Shown: positions 22,823-32,051 of the stretch, in pieces
Numbering within the stretch: position 1 is the first letter of the stretch
Layout: the number at the start of each line of letters is the position of its first letter
DNA from: JACVRN01 sp036389255
GTDB taxonomy: Bacteria > Acidobacteriota > Blastocatellia > Pyrinomonadales > Pyrinomonadaceae
Length of the DNA: 64,000 bases
Direction: 5' to 3'
NCBI GenBank assembly: GCA_036389255.1
Contig: DASVQI010000028.1
Location: 1 to 64,000 of the forward strand
Notes under the pieces: generated by a model
Told to the model about the DNA's origin: nothing
What the model saw: only the letters and a program-made list of their open reading frames with translations
Database searches by the model: none
Translations under genes and position numbers: made by a program

Positions 22823-25006
22823 TTATTTCAAAAAACGGTCGAACCAGCCGAGCGTTCTCTCAAGGGCGTCTACGCGGTGGCGCGGCTCGCGGAAGCCGTG
22901 GCCCTCGCGCGGGTAGCGCACGAGAACCGTTTCAACTCCCCGGCGCTTGAGGCCCATGTACATCTCTTCGGCCTGAGTGATGTGAACGTCGTTGTCCAGC
23001 TCTCCGTGCAGAAAGAGCGTGGGCGTTTGCGCGCGGTTCACGTAGCGAATCGGTGACCAGCGCCACAGCAGGTCGTAATCGTCCCACGGAAAGCCGCCGA
23101 ACTCCGCGTGAATCAAGTCCTGATAGAGAGAGGTTGAGTAGAAGCTTATGAGGTTGCTGACGCTGGCTGCGGCGACGGCTGCGCGAAAGCGCGACGTTTG
23201 CGTGATAATCCAGTTCGTCATAAAGCCGCCGTACGAGCCGCCCGTCACACCCATTCTCTCCGAATCTATCCATGAGTATCGCCTGAGCGCTTCGTCAACT
23301 CCGAGCATGATGTCTCTGTAATCTCCGCCGCCCCACTCCTTCAAAGTCCCGTCTGAAAACCTCTGGCCGTAGCCTGCGGAGCCTCGCGGGTTCAGGTAAA
23401 GCACGGCGTAGCCGCGCGCCGCGTAAACTTGGAACGTCGAGTTGAATCCCCAGCCGTACATCCCGTGCGGCCCGCCGTGTATGCTTAGTATCAAAGGATA
23501 GCGCTCGCCCGCGCGCCAGCCCAAAGGCTTCACCAGCCACCCTTGTATAGGCGTGCCGTCGAAGCTCTTGAAGTTAATCTCCTCCGGCTCAACCAAGCTG
23601 ACGGAATTCAGTAGCGCGTCGTTGTGGCCCGACAGTCGAAGCAGAACGTAGCCCGGACGCGAGCCTACCCAGACTTCTGAAGGGTGAACAGGGTCGCTGA
23701 TAGTGAGCGCAAAGGCAGAGCCGAGGCTAGTGTTCTCGCCCGTCCTCGGATTGCCAACCAGCAGGCCGCTCTTCTGCGCGATTGAGAATCCCGTGATTTG
23801 AAAGGAGCGAAGCCCCGGCCACTTCTCAGGGAAATCCTTATTCGTCATAGTCTCGTCTTCACCTAAGAGAACGCGCCGCTCGTTAAAGAGCGGATAGACC
23901 TCCCGGTTCCTCAGAGAGACGCGGAAGAGAAGCGTCCGGCCTTTGTCGCCCGCTAGGAAGAAGATGTGCTGGCTGTCGGGCGACCACAGTGGAGCGCGGG
24001 CGCGGCGGTCTTGCGCTGCCGTCAACTCGCGCCCTGCGCCTCCCTGCGCCTCAATCACCCAGACGTGCGCGTCTTCGGCCACGCTGTCAATCGTCGTCAC
24101 GTCGCGGCGCGTGGCCGTGTATGCTATCCACTTGCCATCGGGCGACCACTGCGGCTCGTACTCGCAGCCGCGCGTAGTCGTAACCTGCCTGACCTGCCCG
24201 CTCATGTCCACCGCGAAGATGTCGGAGTTGTTGACCGCATCCGGCTCGGCTTCGTGATTGGAGAGAAAGGCTACCTCGCGCCCGTTAGGGCTCCAAGTGA
24301 GCGCGTGGTCGTAGTAATCGCCTGCGGTCAGTTGTCGCGGCGCGGGATTGTCAACGTCCGTCACCCAGACGTGCGTGCGAAGGCGGTCTGAAAAGCTCGT
24401 GCGCGATTTGTACCTAGTGCGAGTCACGACTCGCGGGTCGTCACGTTTGCCTGCATCTTCCGCTTCGGCGCTTTCGTCCTCGGAAGCGTTTATGAAAGCT
24501 ATGCGGCGCGAATCGGGCGACCACGCGAAGGCTTCCCCGGCGTAAGGGATGAAGAAGTTGGTTTGTCGCAGGTTCGCTACCAGACGCGGCTGGCGTTCGC
24601 CCGAAAGCGTAACTACCCAGATGCCAGCCTGCCCGTCGCGTGTAGCCGTGAAGGCTATGCGGCGGCCGTCGGGCGACCATCTAGGATTCGACGCGCTCCA
24701 GCCGGACGGCAGTAGAGGCCGCGTCGCGGTCGCAGGCGATATACGATTGCCTTCATTCTCGAAAAGGCGCACGCCGAGGTCTGGCGAAGTGCGCGCGAGC
24801 CAGAGCGTGGTGCGCGCGGATTCTCCGGCCGTCTCCGACACCGCGTACACTACCCAATCGCCGCCGGGCGAGATTTGAGCATCGCCCACGCCCGCTACGC
24901 GAATCGTGTCGGCAGGCGTCATGCCCGGCCTCGTCTGCGCCTGAGCGGCTGGCGCGAAGAGCGACAGGCAGAATAAGAATATGAGCGTGAGCGTTTTCAT
25001 CTTCAT
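22823..25006 (-). CDS. Secreted S9-family prolyl-oligopeptidase-type peptidase
   Basis: The protein has 727 residues. A signal peptide (MKMKTLTLIFLFCLSLFAPA, cleavage after AQA) indicates export. Residues ~40-440 form a TolB/WD40-like beta-propeller with repeated WSPDGRRIAF, WSPDSRRIAF and WSPDGKWIAY blades. Residues ~470-727 form the alpha/beta hydrolase, with HGGPHGMYGWGFN (oxyanion), GGSYGGF (nucleophile Ser near 589), GELDNDVHI (Asp) and REGHGFREP (His). The family cleaves short peptides, often acylaminoacyl or dipeptidyl substrates. It lies 3 bases downstream of the decarboxylase gene, so the two are co-transcribed. Confidence 0.93.
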   Translation of the reverse strand: MKMKTLTLIFLFCLSLFAPAAQAQTRPGMTPADTIRVAGVGDAQISPGGDWVVYAVSETAGESARTTLWLARTSPDLGVRLFENEGNRISPATATRPLLPSGWSASNPRWSPDGRRIAFTATRDGQAGIWVVTLSGERQPRLVANLRQTNFFIPYAGEAFAWSPDSRRIAFINASEDESAEAEDAGKRDDPRVVTRTRYKSRTSFSDRLRTHVWVTDVDNPAPRQLTAGDYYDHALTWSPNGREVAFLSNHEAEPDAVNNSDIFAVDMSGQVRQVTTTRGCEYEPQWSPDGKWIAYTATRRDVTTIDSVAEDAHVWVIEAQGGAGRELTAAQDRRARAPLWSPDSQHIFFLAGDKGRTLLFRVSLRNREVYPLFNERRVLLGEDETMTNKDFPEKWPGLRSFQITGFSIAQKSGLLVGNPRTGENTSLGSAFALTISDPVHPSEVWVGSRPGYVLLRLSGHNDALLNSVSLVEPEEINFKSFDGTPIQGWLVKPLGWRAGERYPLILSIHGGPHGMYGWGFNSTFQVYAARGYAVLYLNPRGSAGYGQRFSDGTLKEWGGGDYRDIMLGVDEALRRYSWIDSERMGVTGGSYGGFMTNWIITQTSRFRAAVAAASVSNLISFYSTSLYQDLIHAEFGGFPWDDYDLLWRWSPIRYVNRAQTPTLFLHGELDNDVHITQAEEMYMGLKRRGVETVLVRYPREGHGFREPRHRVDALERTLGWFDRFLK

Positions 25007-25009
25007 CTC

Positions 25010-26503
25010 TTAAGCTTGATTCATCTGTTTTTCCGCCTCTTCGTTCAGAAGCCGCCACGTCTCTAGAACGTGGCGCTCGGTCGTGCGTATGTTTCCGATT
25101 GAGAGACGGAGCGTCAGCCTGTCTTGGAGCCGTGTGTGCGAAAGATAGGCGCGGCCAGTCGAGTTCACGCCGTTCATGACCCGCTCATTGAGTGCGTCCA
25201 GTTCCGCTTCGCTCATCTCTCTCTCCACACTTCGCGGGCGGTAGCGAAAGCATACGAGGCTCAGTGGAACCGGCGCGAGCATCTCCCAGTCTGGTGACTC
25301 TTCCACACATGAAGCAAAGAGGCTTGCGAGACGACAATGCTCGCGTATGCGCGCGGCTAAGCCTTCGCTGCCGAAGTAGCGCAGCACCATCCAGAGCTTC
25401 AGCGCGCGAAAGCGCCGCCCGAGCTGCACGCCGTAATCCATCTGATTGCGAACCGTACCGGCCTCGCTCGTTCTGAGGTATTCGGGCACGAGCGAGAAGG
25501 CGCGTCTGAGCACGTCCATGCGGCGCGAATATAGAACCGAAAGGTCAAAGGGCGTGAAGAGCCATTTGTGTGGGTTGGTGACGATTGAGTCCGCTCGCTC
25601 GCAGCCTCGCATGATGTGCTGCAACTCCGGCACAATGGCGGCGGAGCCCGCGTAGGCCGCGTCAACGTGCAGCCATAGCTTCTCCCTCTCGCAGATGTCC
25701 GCTATCTCTTCTACAGGGTCTATGCTGGTCGTTGACGTAGTGCCGACCGTAGCCACCACACAGAAGGGAAGCAGGCCAGCCCTGCGGTCATCTTCTATTG
25801 CGCGCCTGAGCGCTTCAGTGTCCATGCGATATTCGGCGTCCGTCGGGAGCTTTACGAGCGAGCGTTGGCCCAAGCCCAGCGTGAGGATTCCTTTTTCTAT
25901 GGACGAGTGGGCCTGCTCGGAAGCGTAAACGCGCATGAGCGGAAGGTCTGCGCGCCCGCTCATGCCAAGCTCGCGTACGCTTACGTCCAGCATCTCTCTG
26001 GCTGCGGCTATGGCGTGCATGCTTGAGACGGAGGCTGTGTCGTAGATTATGCCGTCGAATTCTCGCGGAAGATTCATCATCTGCCGCAGCCAGTCGAGCG
26101 TGACTTCTTCCAGTTCCGTTGAAGCGGGCGAGGTGCGCCAGAGCATGGCCTTGACGTCGAAAGCGGCGCTCAGCATCTCCGCGAAGATGCCGGGCGCGGA
26201 GCTTGACGTGGCGAAGAGGGCGAAGAACATCGGATGATTCCAGTGCGTGAGCGCCGGAACTATCAGGCGGTCAACGTCCGAGAGAATCTCGCTCATGGCC
26301 TCGCCGCGCGCGGGAGCCGAAGAGGGAAGCCGCGCTTTCAACTCGCCCGGCTCTACCTGAGCCAGCACGGGGCGCTCTTCAATCCGCTCGAAGTAGTCTG
26401 CAATCCAGTCCACGACTTCGCGCCCGAAGCGGCGGAAATCCTCCGCCGTCATGTCGCCTGCGGCGGGCGCAAAGCCGCGCCCTTCCAAGCCAGAGTCCTT
26501 CAT
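25010..26503 (-). CDS. PLP-dependent aromatic-amino-acid-type decarboxylase (group II)
   Basis: The protein has 497 residues and matches the DOPA/tryptophan decarboxylase family. Visible features are LTHWNHPMFFALFATSSSAP, SVSSMHAIAAARE, HVDAAYAGSAAI, TNPHKWLFTPFDLSVLY with Schiff-base Lys near 314, and GTVRNQMDYGVQLGRRFRAL. The fold-type I enzyme removes CO2 from an amino acid, most likely aromatic. The exact substrate cannot be read from the sequence. It starts the decarboxylase-S9-SRPBCC-Dabb-PHP minus-strand series. Confidence 0.9.
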   Translation of the reverse strand: MKDSGLEGRGFAPAAGDMTAEDFRRFGREVVDWIADYFERIEERPVLAQVEPGELKARLPSSAPARGEAMSEILSDVDRLIVPALTHWNHPMFFALFATSSSAPGIFAEMLSAAFDVKAMLWRTSPASTELEEVTLDWLRQMMNLPREFDGIIYDTASVSSMHAIAAAREMLDVSVRELGMSGRADLPLMRVYASEQAHSSIEKGILTLGLGQRSLVKLPTDAEYRMDTEALRRAIEDDRRAGLLPFCVVATVGTTSTTSIDPVEEIADICEREKLWLHVDAAYAGSAAIVPELQHIMRGCERADSIVTNPHKWLFTPFDLSVLYSRRMDVLRRAFSLVPEYLRTSEAGTVRNQMDYGVQLGRRFRALKLWMVLRYFGSEGLAARIREHCRLASLFASCVEESPDWEMLAPVPLSLVCFRYRPRSVEREMSEAELDALNERVMNGVNSTGRAYLSHTRLQDRLTLRLSIGNIRTTERHVLETWRLLNEEAEKQMNQA

Positions 26504-26567
26504 GATGCTTCACCTTGCGCTCGATTTAGAGATGAAAGTATGTCACAGGGAAGCGTGAGATTAGAAG

Positions 26568-26613
26568 AACAAAGAAAGGGGAAGTGCGGTGAAGCCCTTC
26601 CCCTTTCTTTGTT
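26568..26613 (-). terminator. Probable hairpin terminator after the stress-type gene
   Basis: A perfect 17-bp stem, AACAAAGAAAGGGGAAG (26568-26584) against 26597-26613, has a 12-base loop. On the minus strand it lies 28 bases after the stop of the glycine-rich gene and is followed by TTCTTCTAAT. It is a strong stem with a weak U-tract. Confidence 0.65.
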
Positions 26614-26640
26614 GCTGGAGGTGAGTGAACCTATTACTTA

Positions 26641-27180
26641 CTAGCGATAAATCTGCTCGCCGCGATAGTTCTTCCACTCGTTCTCGAAGTAGTCAGCGTC
26701 CTCGTCCGAGCGCGGATTGACACCCATCACAATGCCGCCCTCTTTAATCCCCTTCTCATAGTCCTTGACTCTCTCTTCAGGGATGCCAGCGCCCACGAGA
26801 GCGCCAATGAGTCCGCCTGTCGCGCCGCCTGCGCCTGCGCCCGCGAGGGCCGCGGCGAGCGGGCCAGCGACTATCAGGCCGAGGCCCGGAAGCGCGATGC
26901 TCGTTCCGATGGCTGCGATGGCCGCAAGTGTTGCGCCGACGGTGCCGCCGATAGCAGCGCCCGTGCCCGCACCTTCAAGAGCCTTGTTGCCCAGTTCCGT
27001 TTCGCGCCCGCCGACGAAATTCTTGTCGCGTGTCTCGTCCGACATCAGCACGTTAATATCGTCCTGGCTATAGCCACGGCTCGTCAGAGAACCATACGCG
27101 CGTTCTGCACTATCACGGTCTCTAAACAGTCCGGTCATCATACGCCCGCGTCCGGTTGAAGTTCCTGTTGTTTCTGCCAT
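26641..27180 (-). CDS. Glycine-rich general-stress-type protein (YflT/DUF1269-like)
   Basis: The protein has 179 residues. The N-terminal ~60 residues (MMTGLFRDRDSAERAYGSLT, SRGYSQDDINVLMSDET) match the small ferredoxin-like region of heat- and salt-induced stress proteins. Residues ~65-135 are two long Gly/Ala/Ile stretches with the look of membrane-associated helices (GTGAAIGGTVGATLAAIAAI). The end (RVKDYEKGIKEGGIVMGVNP) resembles the same family. Its molecular function is unknown. It has its own ribosome site (AAGGGGAGATT) and a terminator, so it is a single-gene unit. Confidence 0.7.
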   Translation of the reverse strand: MAETTGTSTGRGRMMTGLFRDRDSAERAYGSLTSRGYSQDDINVLMSDETRDKNFVGGRETELGNKALEGAGTGAAIGGTVGATLAAIAAIGTSIALPGLGLIVAGPLAAALAGAGAGGATGGLIGALVGAGIPEERVKDYEKGIKEGGIVMGVNPRSDEDADYFENEWKNYRGEQIYR

Positions 27181-27628
27181 AAATTCAAATCTCCCCTTCT
27201 AGATTATTCAGTAATCCTTAAAGTAAACGCGAAACCTGCTTCCGCACTAGTCGCTCGCGTGTACGATTTTGTGACTCCCAAACCTTGTCAACAGGGAAGA
27301 GAGCAAGCAGCGTACCGCAGGAGCCGTATCGTTATCCGAAAATGCGTGAGGGGCCTGCGCAGCGTGCTTCGAAACTTTTTGCGACAAGCACTCGACAGAC
27401 GCACTTATTCGGGTATAATTCGCTACGTTCTTGTCTTCAATGTGGGCGGCGGGTTTGCTTCGCAGTACAACTCGCCGCTATTATACAGACCCGCAGTTCA
27501 AGTTAGTTTTTGCTGGCGGTCACGGCGCATCACTAGCGGCTCAGGCCGAGGAGCGCGCCGAAATCAGCCTCCCCGTTCGCCGCCCGTGCAGTAGGTGGAA
27601 AAGTTAATTCAATTTTGGAGAAGAAACT
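27181..27628. other. 448-bp divergent promoter region before the liv operon
   Basis: No gene is supported; the plus-strand frames at 27259-27594 and 27285-27506 have no family look. The region contains a good sigma-70 promoter (27392-27419). A leader of ~200 bases follows before livK, with a clear TTTTGGAGAAGAA ribosome site. Confidence 0.6.
27392..27419 (+). promoter_or_regulatory. Predicted sigma-70 promoter for the liv operon
   Basis: The -35 box TCGACA (27392-27397, five of six consensus bases) and -10 box TATAAT (27414-27419, perfect) are 16 bases apart. It points toward livK, about 210 bases downstream. Confidence 0.65.
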
Positions 27629-28918
27629 ATGAAACGCATTCTCTTGGCTCTGGGTTTAATCGCGACATTCGTTTTCGGTTTAGCTTGTGAGCGCCGGGGA
27701 GAGGGAGGCACGGACAACACTGGCCCGATTAAGGTCGGCCTCTACGCAGACCTTACCGGACAGACCTCCAGCTTCGGACAGTCAACCAAAAACGGCGTGC
27801 AGATGGCCGTGGACGAAATCAACAAAACGGGCGGCATCAACGGGCGGCAGATTCAACTGCTGATAGAAGACGACCAAGGGCTTCCGGCACAGGCCGCCAC
27901 GGTCGTCACCAAGCTGATTAATCAGGACAGGGTGCATGCCGTGCTTGGTGAAGTCGCGTCGTCGAACTCTCTGGCCGCCGCGCCCAAAGCTCAGGAAGCC
28001 AAGATTCCCATGATTACGCCTTCGTCCACCAACCCGAAGGTGACGCAGGTTGGAGACTACATCTTCCGAGTCTGCTTCATAGACCCGTTTCAGGGAGAGG
28101 TGATGGCGAAGTTTGCCGTCAACACGTTGAAGGCCAAGACGGCTGCGGTGCTGACGGACGTGAACTCCGATTACAGTCGCGGCCTAGACCAGTTCTTCAC
28201 GGATAAATTTACAAAGATGGGCGGGCGCATCGTTGAGAGGCAATCCTACACGCAGACCGACCAAGATTTTAGCGGCCAGATGACCGCCATACGCTCGGCC
28301 AACCCCGATGTCATATACGTGCCCGGCTACTACGGACAGGTAGGCGTCATAGCCAAGCAGGCCAAGCAGCTAGGCATCAAGGCTCCGCTTCTGGGCGGCG
28401 ACGGTTGGGACGCGCCGCAGCTCTTCCAGCTAGGCGGCGAGGCTCTGAACGGCTCCTTCTTCTCAAACCACTACTCGTACGAAGACCCCCGGCCCGAAGT
28501 GAAGTCCTTCGTTGATGCTTACCGTGCGCGCTATAACGCCATCCCGGACGCCATCGCCGCGCTCGGCTACGATGCCATGAAGGTGCTGGCCGACTCCATA
28601 CGACGCTCAGGCTCGACCGAGGGCCAGAAGCTTCGTGACGCGATTGCGCAGACGGCCAACTTTCAGGGCGTGACCGGCACCATCTCCATTAATCAGGAGC
28701 GGAACGCCGTCAAGCCCGCCACGGTCTTTGAGCTTCAAAGCGGCAAGTATGTCTTTAAGGAGAACATCTATCCCGAAGGCATGACGCCGCCCGCGAGCGC
28801 GACGGGCTCTCCGGCCAACACCAATGCGGGGAGCGCAAATACTGCCGGGGCAGCTAACACCGCCCCGTCGCCTGCCGCCGCGAATGCGAACACAGCCAAT
28901 ACTGCGAACACCCGGTAG
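27629..28918 (+). CDS. livK: Branched-chain amino acid ABC transporter, substrate-binding lipoprotein
   Basis: The protein has 429 residues. A lipoprotein signal (MKRILLALGLIATFVFGLAC) places the lipid anchor at C20. Residues ~35-380 form a periplasmic-binding type I fold (IKVGLYADLTGQTSSFGQST, KNGVQMAVDEINKTGGINGR, DDQGLPAQAATVVTKLI, ITPSSTNPKVTQVGDYIFRV). The last ~45 residues are an Ala/Asn/Thr/Ser tail of NTAN-type repeats with no known function. It captures leucine-like or related substrates for LivHMGF. It is the first gene of the five-gene operon. Confidence 0.95.
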   Translation: MKRILLALGLIATFVFGLACERRGEGGTDNTGPIKVGLYADLTGQTSSFGQSTKNGVQMAVDEINKTGGINGRQIQLLIEDDQGLPAQAATVVTKLINQDRVHAVLGEVASSNSLAAAPKAQEAKIPMITPSSTNPKVTQVGDYIFRVCFIDPFQGEVMAKFAVNTLKAKTAAVLTDVNSDYSRGLDQFFTDKFTKMGGRIVERQSYTQTDQDFSGQMTAIRSANPDVIYVPGYYGQVGVIAKQAKQLGIKAPLLGGDGWDAPQLFQLGGEALNGSFFSNHYSYEDPRPEVKSFVDAYRARYNAIPDAIAALGYDAMKVLADSIRRSGSTEGQKLRDAIAQTANFQGVTGTISINQERNAVKPATVFELQSGKYVFKENIYPEGMTPPASATGSPANTNAGSANTAGAANTAPSPAAANANTANTANTR

Positions 28919-28937
28919 ATGCGGAGACGCCACTGGC

Positions 28938-29894
28938 ATGGATACTTTCGTTCAGCAACTGATTAACGGCCTGACCATAGGGTTTATCTACGCGCTGATT
29001 GCGCTGGGCTACACTATGGTCTACGGCATCCTGCGCCTCATCAACTTCGCGCACGGCGACATCTACATGGTGGGCGCGTTCTCTGGCTATTTTCTGGCCT
29101 CTCAACTGGGGTTTGCGGGTGAGCCGTCGCTGCTTGGGCTGGGCGTCGTCCTCATAGGGGCGATGCTTATGGCTGCGCTCGCGGGCGTTGTCATTGAGCG
29201 CTTCGCTTATAGACCCGTGAGAAAGTACTCTCGCATGACGACGCTGATTACAGCCATCGGCGTCTCGCTCTTTATAGAGTACCTGTTCGTGGCAATCTTG
29301 GGTAACGCGCCGCGCTCTTTCCCGCAGCTCCTTAGATTGCCGCAGTGGCTGCCCGCCAGCCTTCAGCCAGACCAGAATGGAAACTACAGACTCTTCGGCG
29401 CTGCCACCATCTCCATCGTGCAGATGCTGATAATCTTCGTCTCCATCATACTGATGCTCATGCTTCAGTGGATTATCTACCGCACGAAGCTGGGCACGGC
29501 CATGCGCGCCGTCTCCTTCAATCTCAACTCCGCGAAGCTGATGGGCATCAACACCGACATGATTATCGCCTTCACCTTCGCGCTCGGCTCTGCGCTGGCG
29601 GCTGCGGGCGGAGTCCTGACGGCGCAATATAATCCGACCATCTACCCCCTGATGGGCATCATCACGGGCCTGAAGGCTTTCGTCGCGGCCGTCTTGGGGG
29701 GCATCGGTAACATCCCCGGCGCTGTCCTCGGCGGCTTGCTTATCGGAGCGGCGGAGACTTTCGTAGTCGGCTACGGACAGAACATTGGCATTCCCTCTAC
29801 GTACCGCGACGCCGTAGCCTTTTCGATTCTGATTCTGGTGCTCTTGTTCCGTCCGGCGGGCCTGATGGGCTCGACCGTTCAGGAAAAAGTCTAA
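28938..29894 (+). CDS. livH: Branched-chain amino acid ABC transporter permease LivH
   Basis: The protein has 318 residues from ATG 28938 (MDTFVQQLINGLTIGFIYAL). Earlier in-frame starts lie inside livK and are not needed. About eight membrane helices are visible. The LivH hallmark NFAHGDIYMVGAF lies near the first helices, and the EAA-type loop GLKAFVAAVLGGIGNIPGAV lies near the end. It forms the membrane channel with LivM. It is followed by a hairpin cassette before livM. Confidence 0.95.
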   Translation: MDTFVQQLINGLTIGFIYALIALGYTMVYGILRLINFAHGDIYMVGAFSGYFLASQLGFAGEPSLLGLGVVLIGAMLMAALAGVVIERFAYRPVRKYSRMTTLITAIGVSLFIEYLFVAILGNAPRSFPQLLRLPQWLPASLQPDQNGNYRLFGAATISIVQMLIIFVSIILMLMLQWIIYRTKLGTAMRAVSFNLNSAKLMGINTDMIIAFTFALGSALAAAGGVLTAQYNPTIYPLMGIITGLKAFVAAVLGGIGNIPGAVLGGLLIGAAETFVVGYGQNIGIPSTYRDAVAFSILILVLLFRPAGLMGSTVQEKV

Positions 29895-29990
29895 GAACAG
29901 TTTTCAGTTTTTAGTTCCCAGTTTTCAGCGAGAAGACGCGGTCTGCTTTTTCTGAAAACTGATTACTGAAAACTGAAGACTCGTAACTGA
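29894..29990. repeat. Heptad-repeat hairpin cassette (TTTTCAG type) before livM
   Basis: Repeats of the kind CAGTTTTCAGTTTTTAG on the left arm pair with CTGAAAACTGATTACTGAAA and ACTGAAGACTC on the right. The loop is CGAGAAGACGCGGTCTGC. It spans from the livH stop to CTGATTCTT-ATG of livM, which lacks a Shine-Dalgarno. A related cassette precedes livF. Confidence 0.8.
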
Positions 29991-29995
29991 TTCTT

Positions 29996-31126
29996 ATGCC
30001 AACTTTCGTCAAGCGTATCGTCGGCGCGCTTCTCATCATCCTGCTGCTCTTCGTGGTGCAGATGATGATGAGCCGCGAGGGGTTGTTCGGTTTCGGCATC
30101 GGCGCCTATCCGGTGGACATATTGATGCTGATTTTCGTCAACATCATTCTGGCCGTCTCACTGAACCTGATTAACGGCTTCACCGGACAGTTCTCCATAG
30201 GCCACGCGGGCTTCATGGCCATAGGCGCGTACAGCTCCGCTTACCTGACCGTCTATCACGGTCAGGCTTGGGAGCGGCAGATGGCAGGCTCGGTTGGCGA
30301 AACGGTCGCCACGGCGCTGGTCTTTCTGGTAGCCATTCTGGTCGGGGCGCTCGCGGCAGCGGTTATGGGATTGATAGTCGGCATCCCATCGCTTCGCCTT
30401 CGCGGTGATTATCTTGCAATCGTCACGCTCGGGTTCGCTGAGATTATACGCATCGTCATTCTCAACATAGACGTGGTCGGAGGCGCTACGGGCTTTTCCG
30501 TCCCCGGTTACTCGAACTTCCTCTGGGTCGGCGGCTTCGCGGTCATCACCATCATAGTCATACACAACATAGTGCGCTCGGACGCCGGGCGCGCGCTCAT
30601 CTCCATACGAGAGGACGAGCTGGCGAGCGAGGCCATGGGCATCAACACCACGCGCTACAAGGTGATGGCCTTCGTCATCAGCTCTTCGTTCGCGGGCGTG
30701 GCCGGAGTGCTGTTCGCGCACTACAAGAAGTTTCTGCACACGAACGATTTTCAGTTCATACGCTCGTTCGAGATAATCATCATGATAGTGCTGGGCGGCA
30801 TGGGCTCAATCACAGGCTCTATTCTGGGTGCGATTGTGATTACGGTGCTGCCTGAATTGCTGCGCCAGCTTCCCACGATTAACCTCTTCGGCAGGCCGGT
30901 GAACTTCGCAGACCTGCGGCTGGTCATCTACGCGCTCCTTTTGATAGGCATCATGCTGACAAGGCCGCAGGGCGTGCTGGGCCAGCGCGAGTTCGGCTTC
31001 AACTGGCTCAAGCGCGCGCAGAAACGACCTGAAGGCGACGAAGCCGTGGGTGCGTCCGCAGGCGTCCCGATTGCCGAGCGCGATACGCCGACCGCAGATA
31101 AGGACAAGGAGGCGAAGAATCAGTGA
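29996..31126 (+). CDS. livM: Branched-chain amino acid ABC transporter permease LivM
   Basis: The protein has 376 residues with eight or more membrane helices. The hallmarks are VSLNLINGFTGQFSIGHAGF, GDYLAIVTLGFAEIIRIVIL and IVLGGMGSITGSILGAIVIT (coupling loop). The C-terminal ~40 residues are charged and cytoplasmic. It pairs with LivH. Its TGA overlaps the GTG start of livG by four bases, so the two are coupled. Confidence 0.95.
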   Translation: MPTFVKRIVGALLIILLLFVVQMMMSREGLFGFGIGAYPVDILMLIFVNIILAVSLNLINGFTGQFSIGHAGFMAIGAYSSAYLTVYHGQAWERQMAGSVGETVATALVFLVAILVGALAAAVMGLIVGIPSLRLRGDYLAIVTLGFAEIIRIVILNIDVVGGATGFSVPGYSNFLWVGGFAVITIIVIHNIVRSDAGRALISIREDELASEAMGINTTRYKVMAFVISSSFAGVAGVLFAHYKKFLHTNDFQFIRSFEIIIMIVLGGMGSITGSILGAIVITVLPELLRQLPTINLFGRPVNFADLRLVIYALLLIGIMLTRPQGVLGQREFGFNWLKRAQKRPEGDEAVGASAGVPIAERDTPTADKDKEAKNQ

Positions 31127-31995
31127 GCACGAACCCTACGCCTGAGCCGAATCCGACCAGCACCACCGCCGAAGAGGGCATCCTGACTGAAGTCGCGGCA
31201 AATCTTCGCGCCGACAAGGTAGTTGCTGACGACAGCTTCTCCATCCTTCGCACGAACCATTGCACGATTCGCTTCGGCGGCCTCGTGGCCGTCAACGACT
31301 TGGAGATGGCCGTCCGGCGCGGCGAAATCTACGGCCTCATAGGCCCGAACGGCGCTGGCAAGACCACCATCTTCAACCTGCTGACGGGCGTGTACCGTCC
31401 GACTTCAGGCGAGATTTATTTCGAGAATCATCGTGTAGACGGCCTCCGGCCCTATCAAATCTCTCGGCGCGGCGTCTCCCGCACCTTTCAGAACATAAGG
31501 CTCTTTCCGGGCATGACGGTGCTTGAGAACGTGATGACGGCCTGCCACATTCACGCCAAGCAGAACCTGCTGGACGCGGTCTTTCGCTCGCCGCGCTATG
31601 AGAAGGACGAGCGGGCGCACAGGGACTTCTGCATAGAGCTGCTGGAAATCTTCGACCTCGCGCGCTTCAGGGACGAGGGCGGCACGAGTCTGGCTTACGG
31701 CAACCAGCGAAGGCTTGAGATAGTTCGCGCGCTGGCCACGCGCCCCAAGCTGCTGCTGCTGGACGAGCCTGCGGCAGGCATGAACCCTTCCGAGCAGGAA
31801 GATTTGATGAACCTGATTCGCCAGATACGCGACCGCTTCGGCCTGACCATCCTGCTGGTCGAGCACAACATGAAAGTCGTCATGGGCGTCTGCGAGCGAA
31901 TACAGGTCGTTGACTACGGCAAGTCCATAGCTTTGGGGCTGCCCGAACAGATTAGGAACGACCCGAAGGTCATAGAAGCTTATCTGGGAGATTAG
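31123..31995 (+). CDS. livG: Branched-chain amino acid ABC transporter ATPase LivG
   Basis: The protein has 290 residues with a GTG start. An N-terminal extension of ~38 residues precedes the ATPase and is longer than usual for LivG. Walker A is GPNGAGKTT (~75), with the LivG-typical RGVSRTFQNIRLFPGMTVLE, signature LAYGNQRRLEIVRALA and Walker B LLLLDEPAAGMNPSEQ. The end DPKVIEAYLGD is the family C-terminus. It powers transport together with LivF. Confidence 0.95.
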   Translation: MSTNPTPEPNPTSTTAEEGILTEVAANLRADKVVADDSFSILRTNHCTIRFGGLVAVNDLEMAVRRGEIYGLIGPNGAGKTTIFNLLTGVYRPTSGEIYFENHRVDGLRPYQISRRGVSRTFQNIRLFPGMTVLENVMTACHIHAKQNLLDAVFRSPRYEKDERAHRDFCIELLEIFDLARFRDEGGTSLAYGNQRRLEIVRALATRPKLLLLDEPAAGMNPSEQEDLMNLIRQIRDRFGLTILLVEHNMKVVMGVCERIQVVDYGKSIALGLPEQIRNDPKVIEAYLGD

Positions 31996-32049
31996 TTTTC
32001 AGTCTTCGGCAAGAGGACGACTTGCTTTTAACTGAAAACTGAAAACTGT
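31993..32049. repeat. Heptad-repeat hairpin cassette (TTTTCAG type) before livF
   Basis: TAGTTTTCAGTCTTCGGCAA on the left pairs with TTTTAACTGAAAACTGAAAA on the right. It includes the livG TAG stop and ends at CTGTTT-ATG of livF. It shares arm units and a GAGGACG loop motif with the livM cassette. Confidence 0.75.
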
Positions 32050-32051
32050 TT

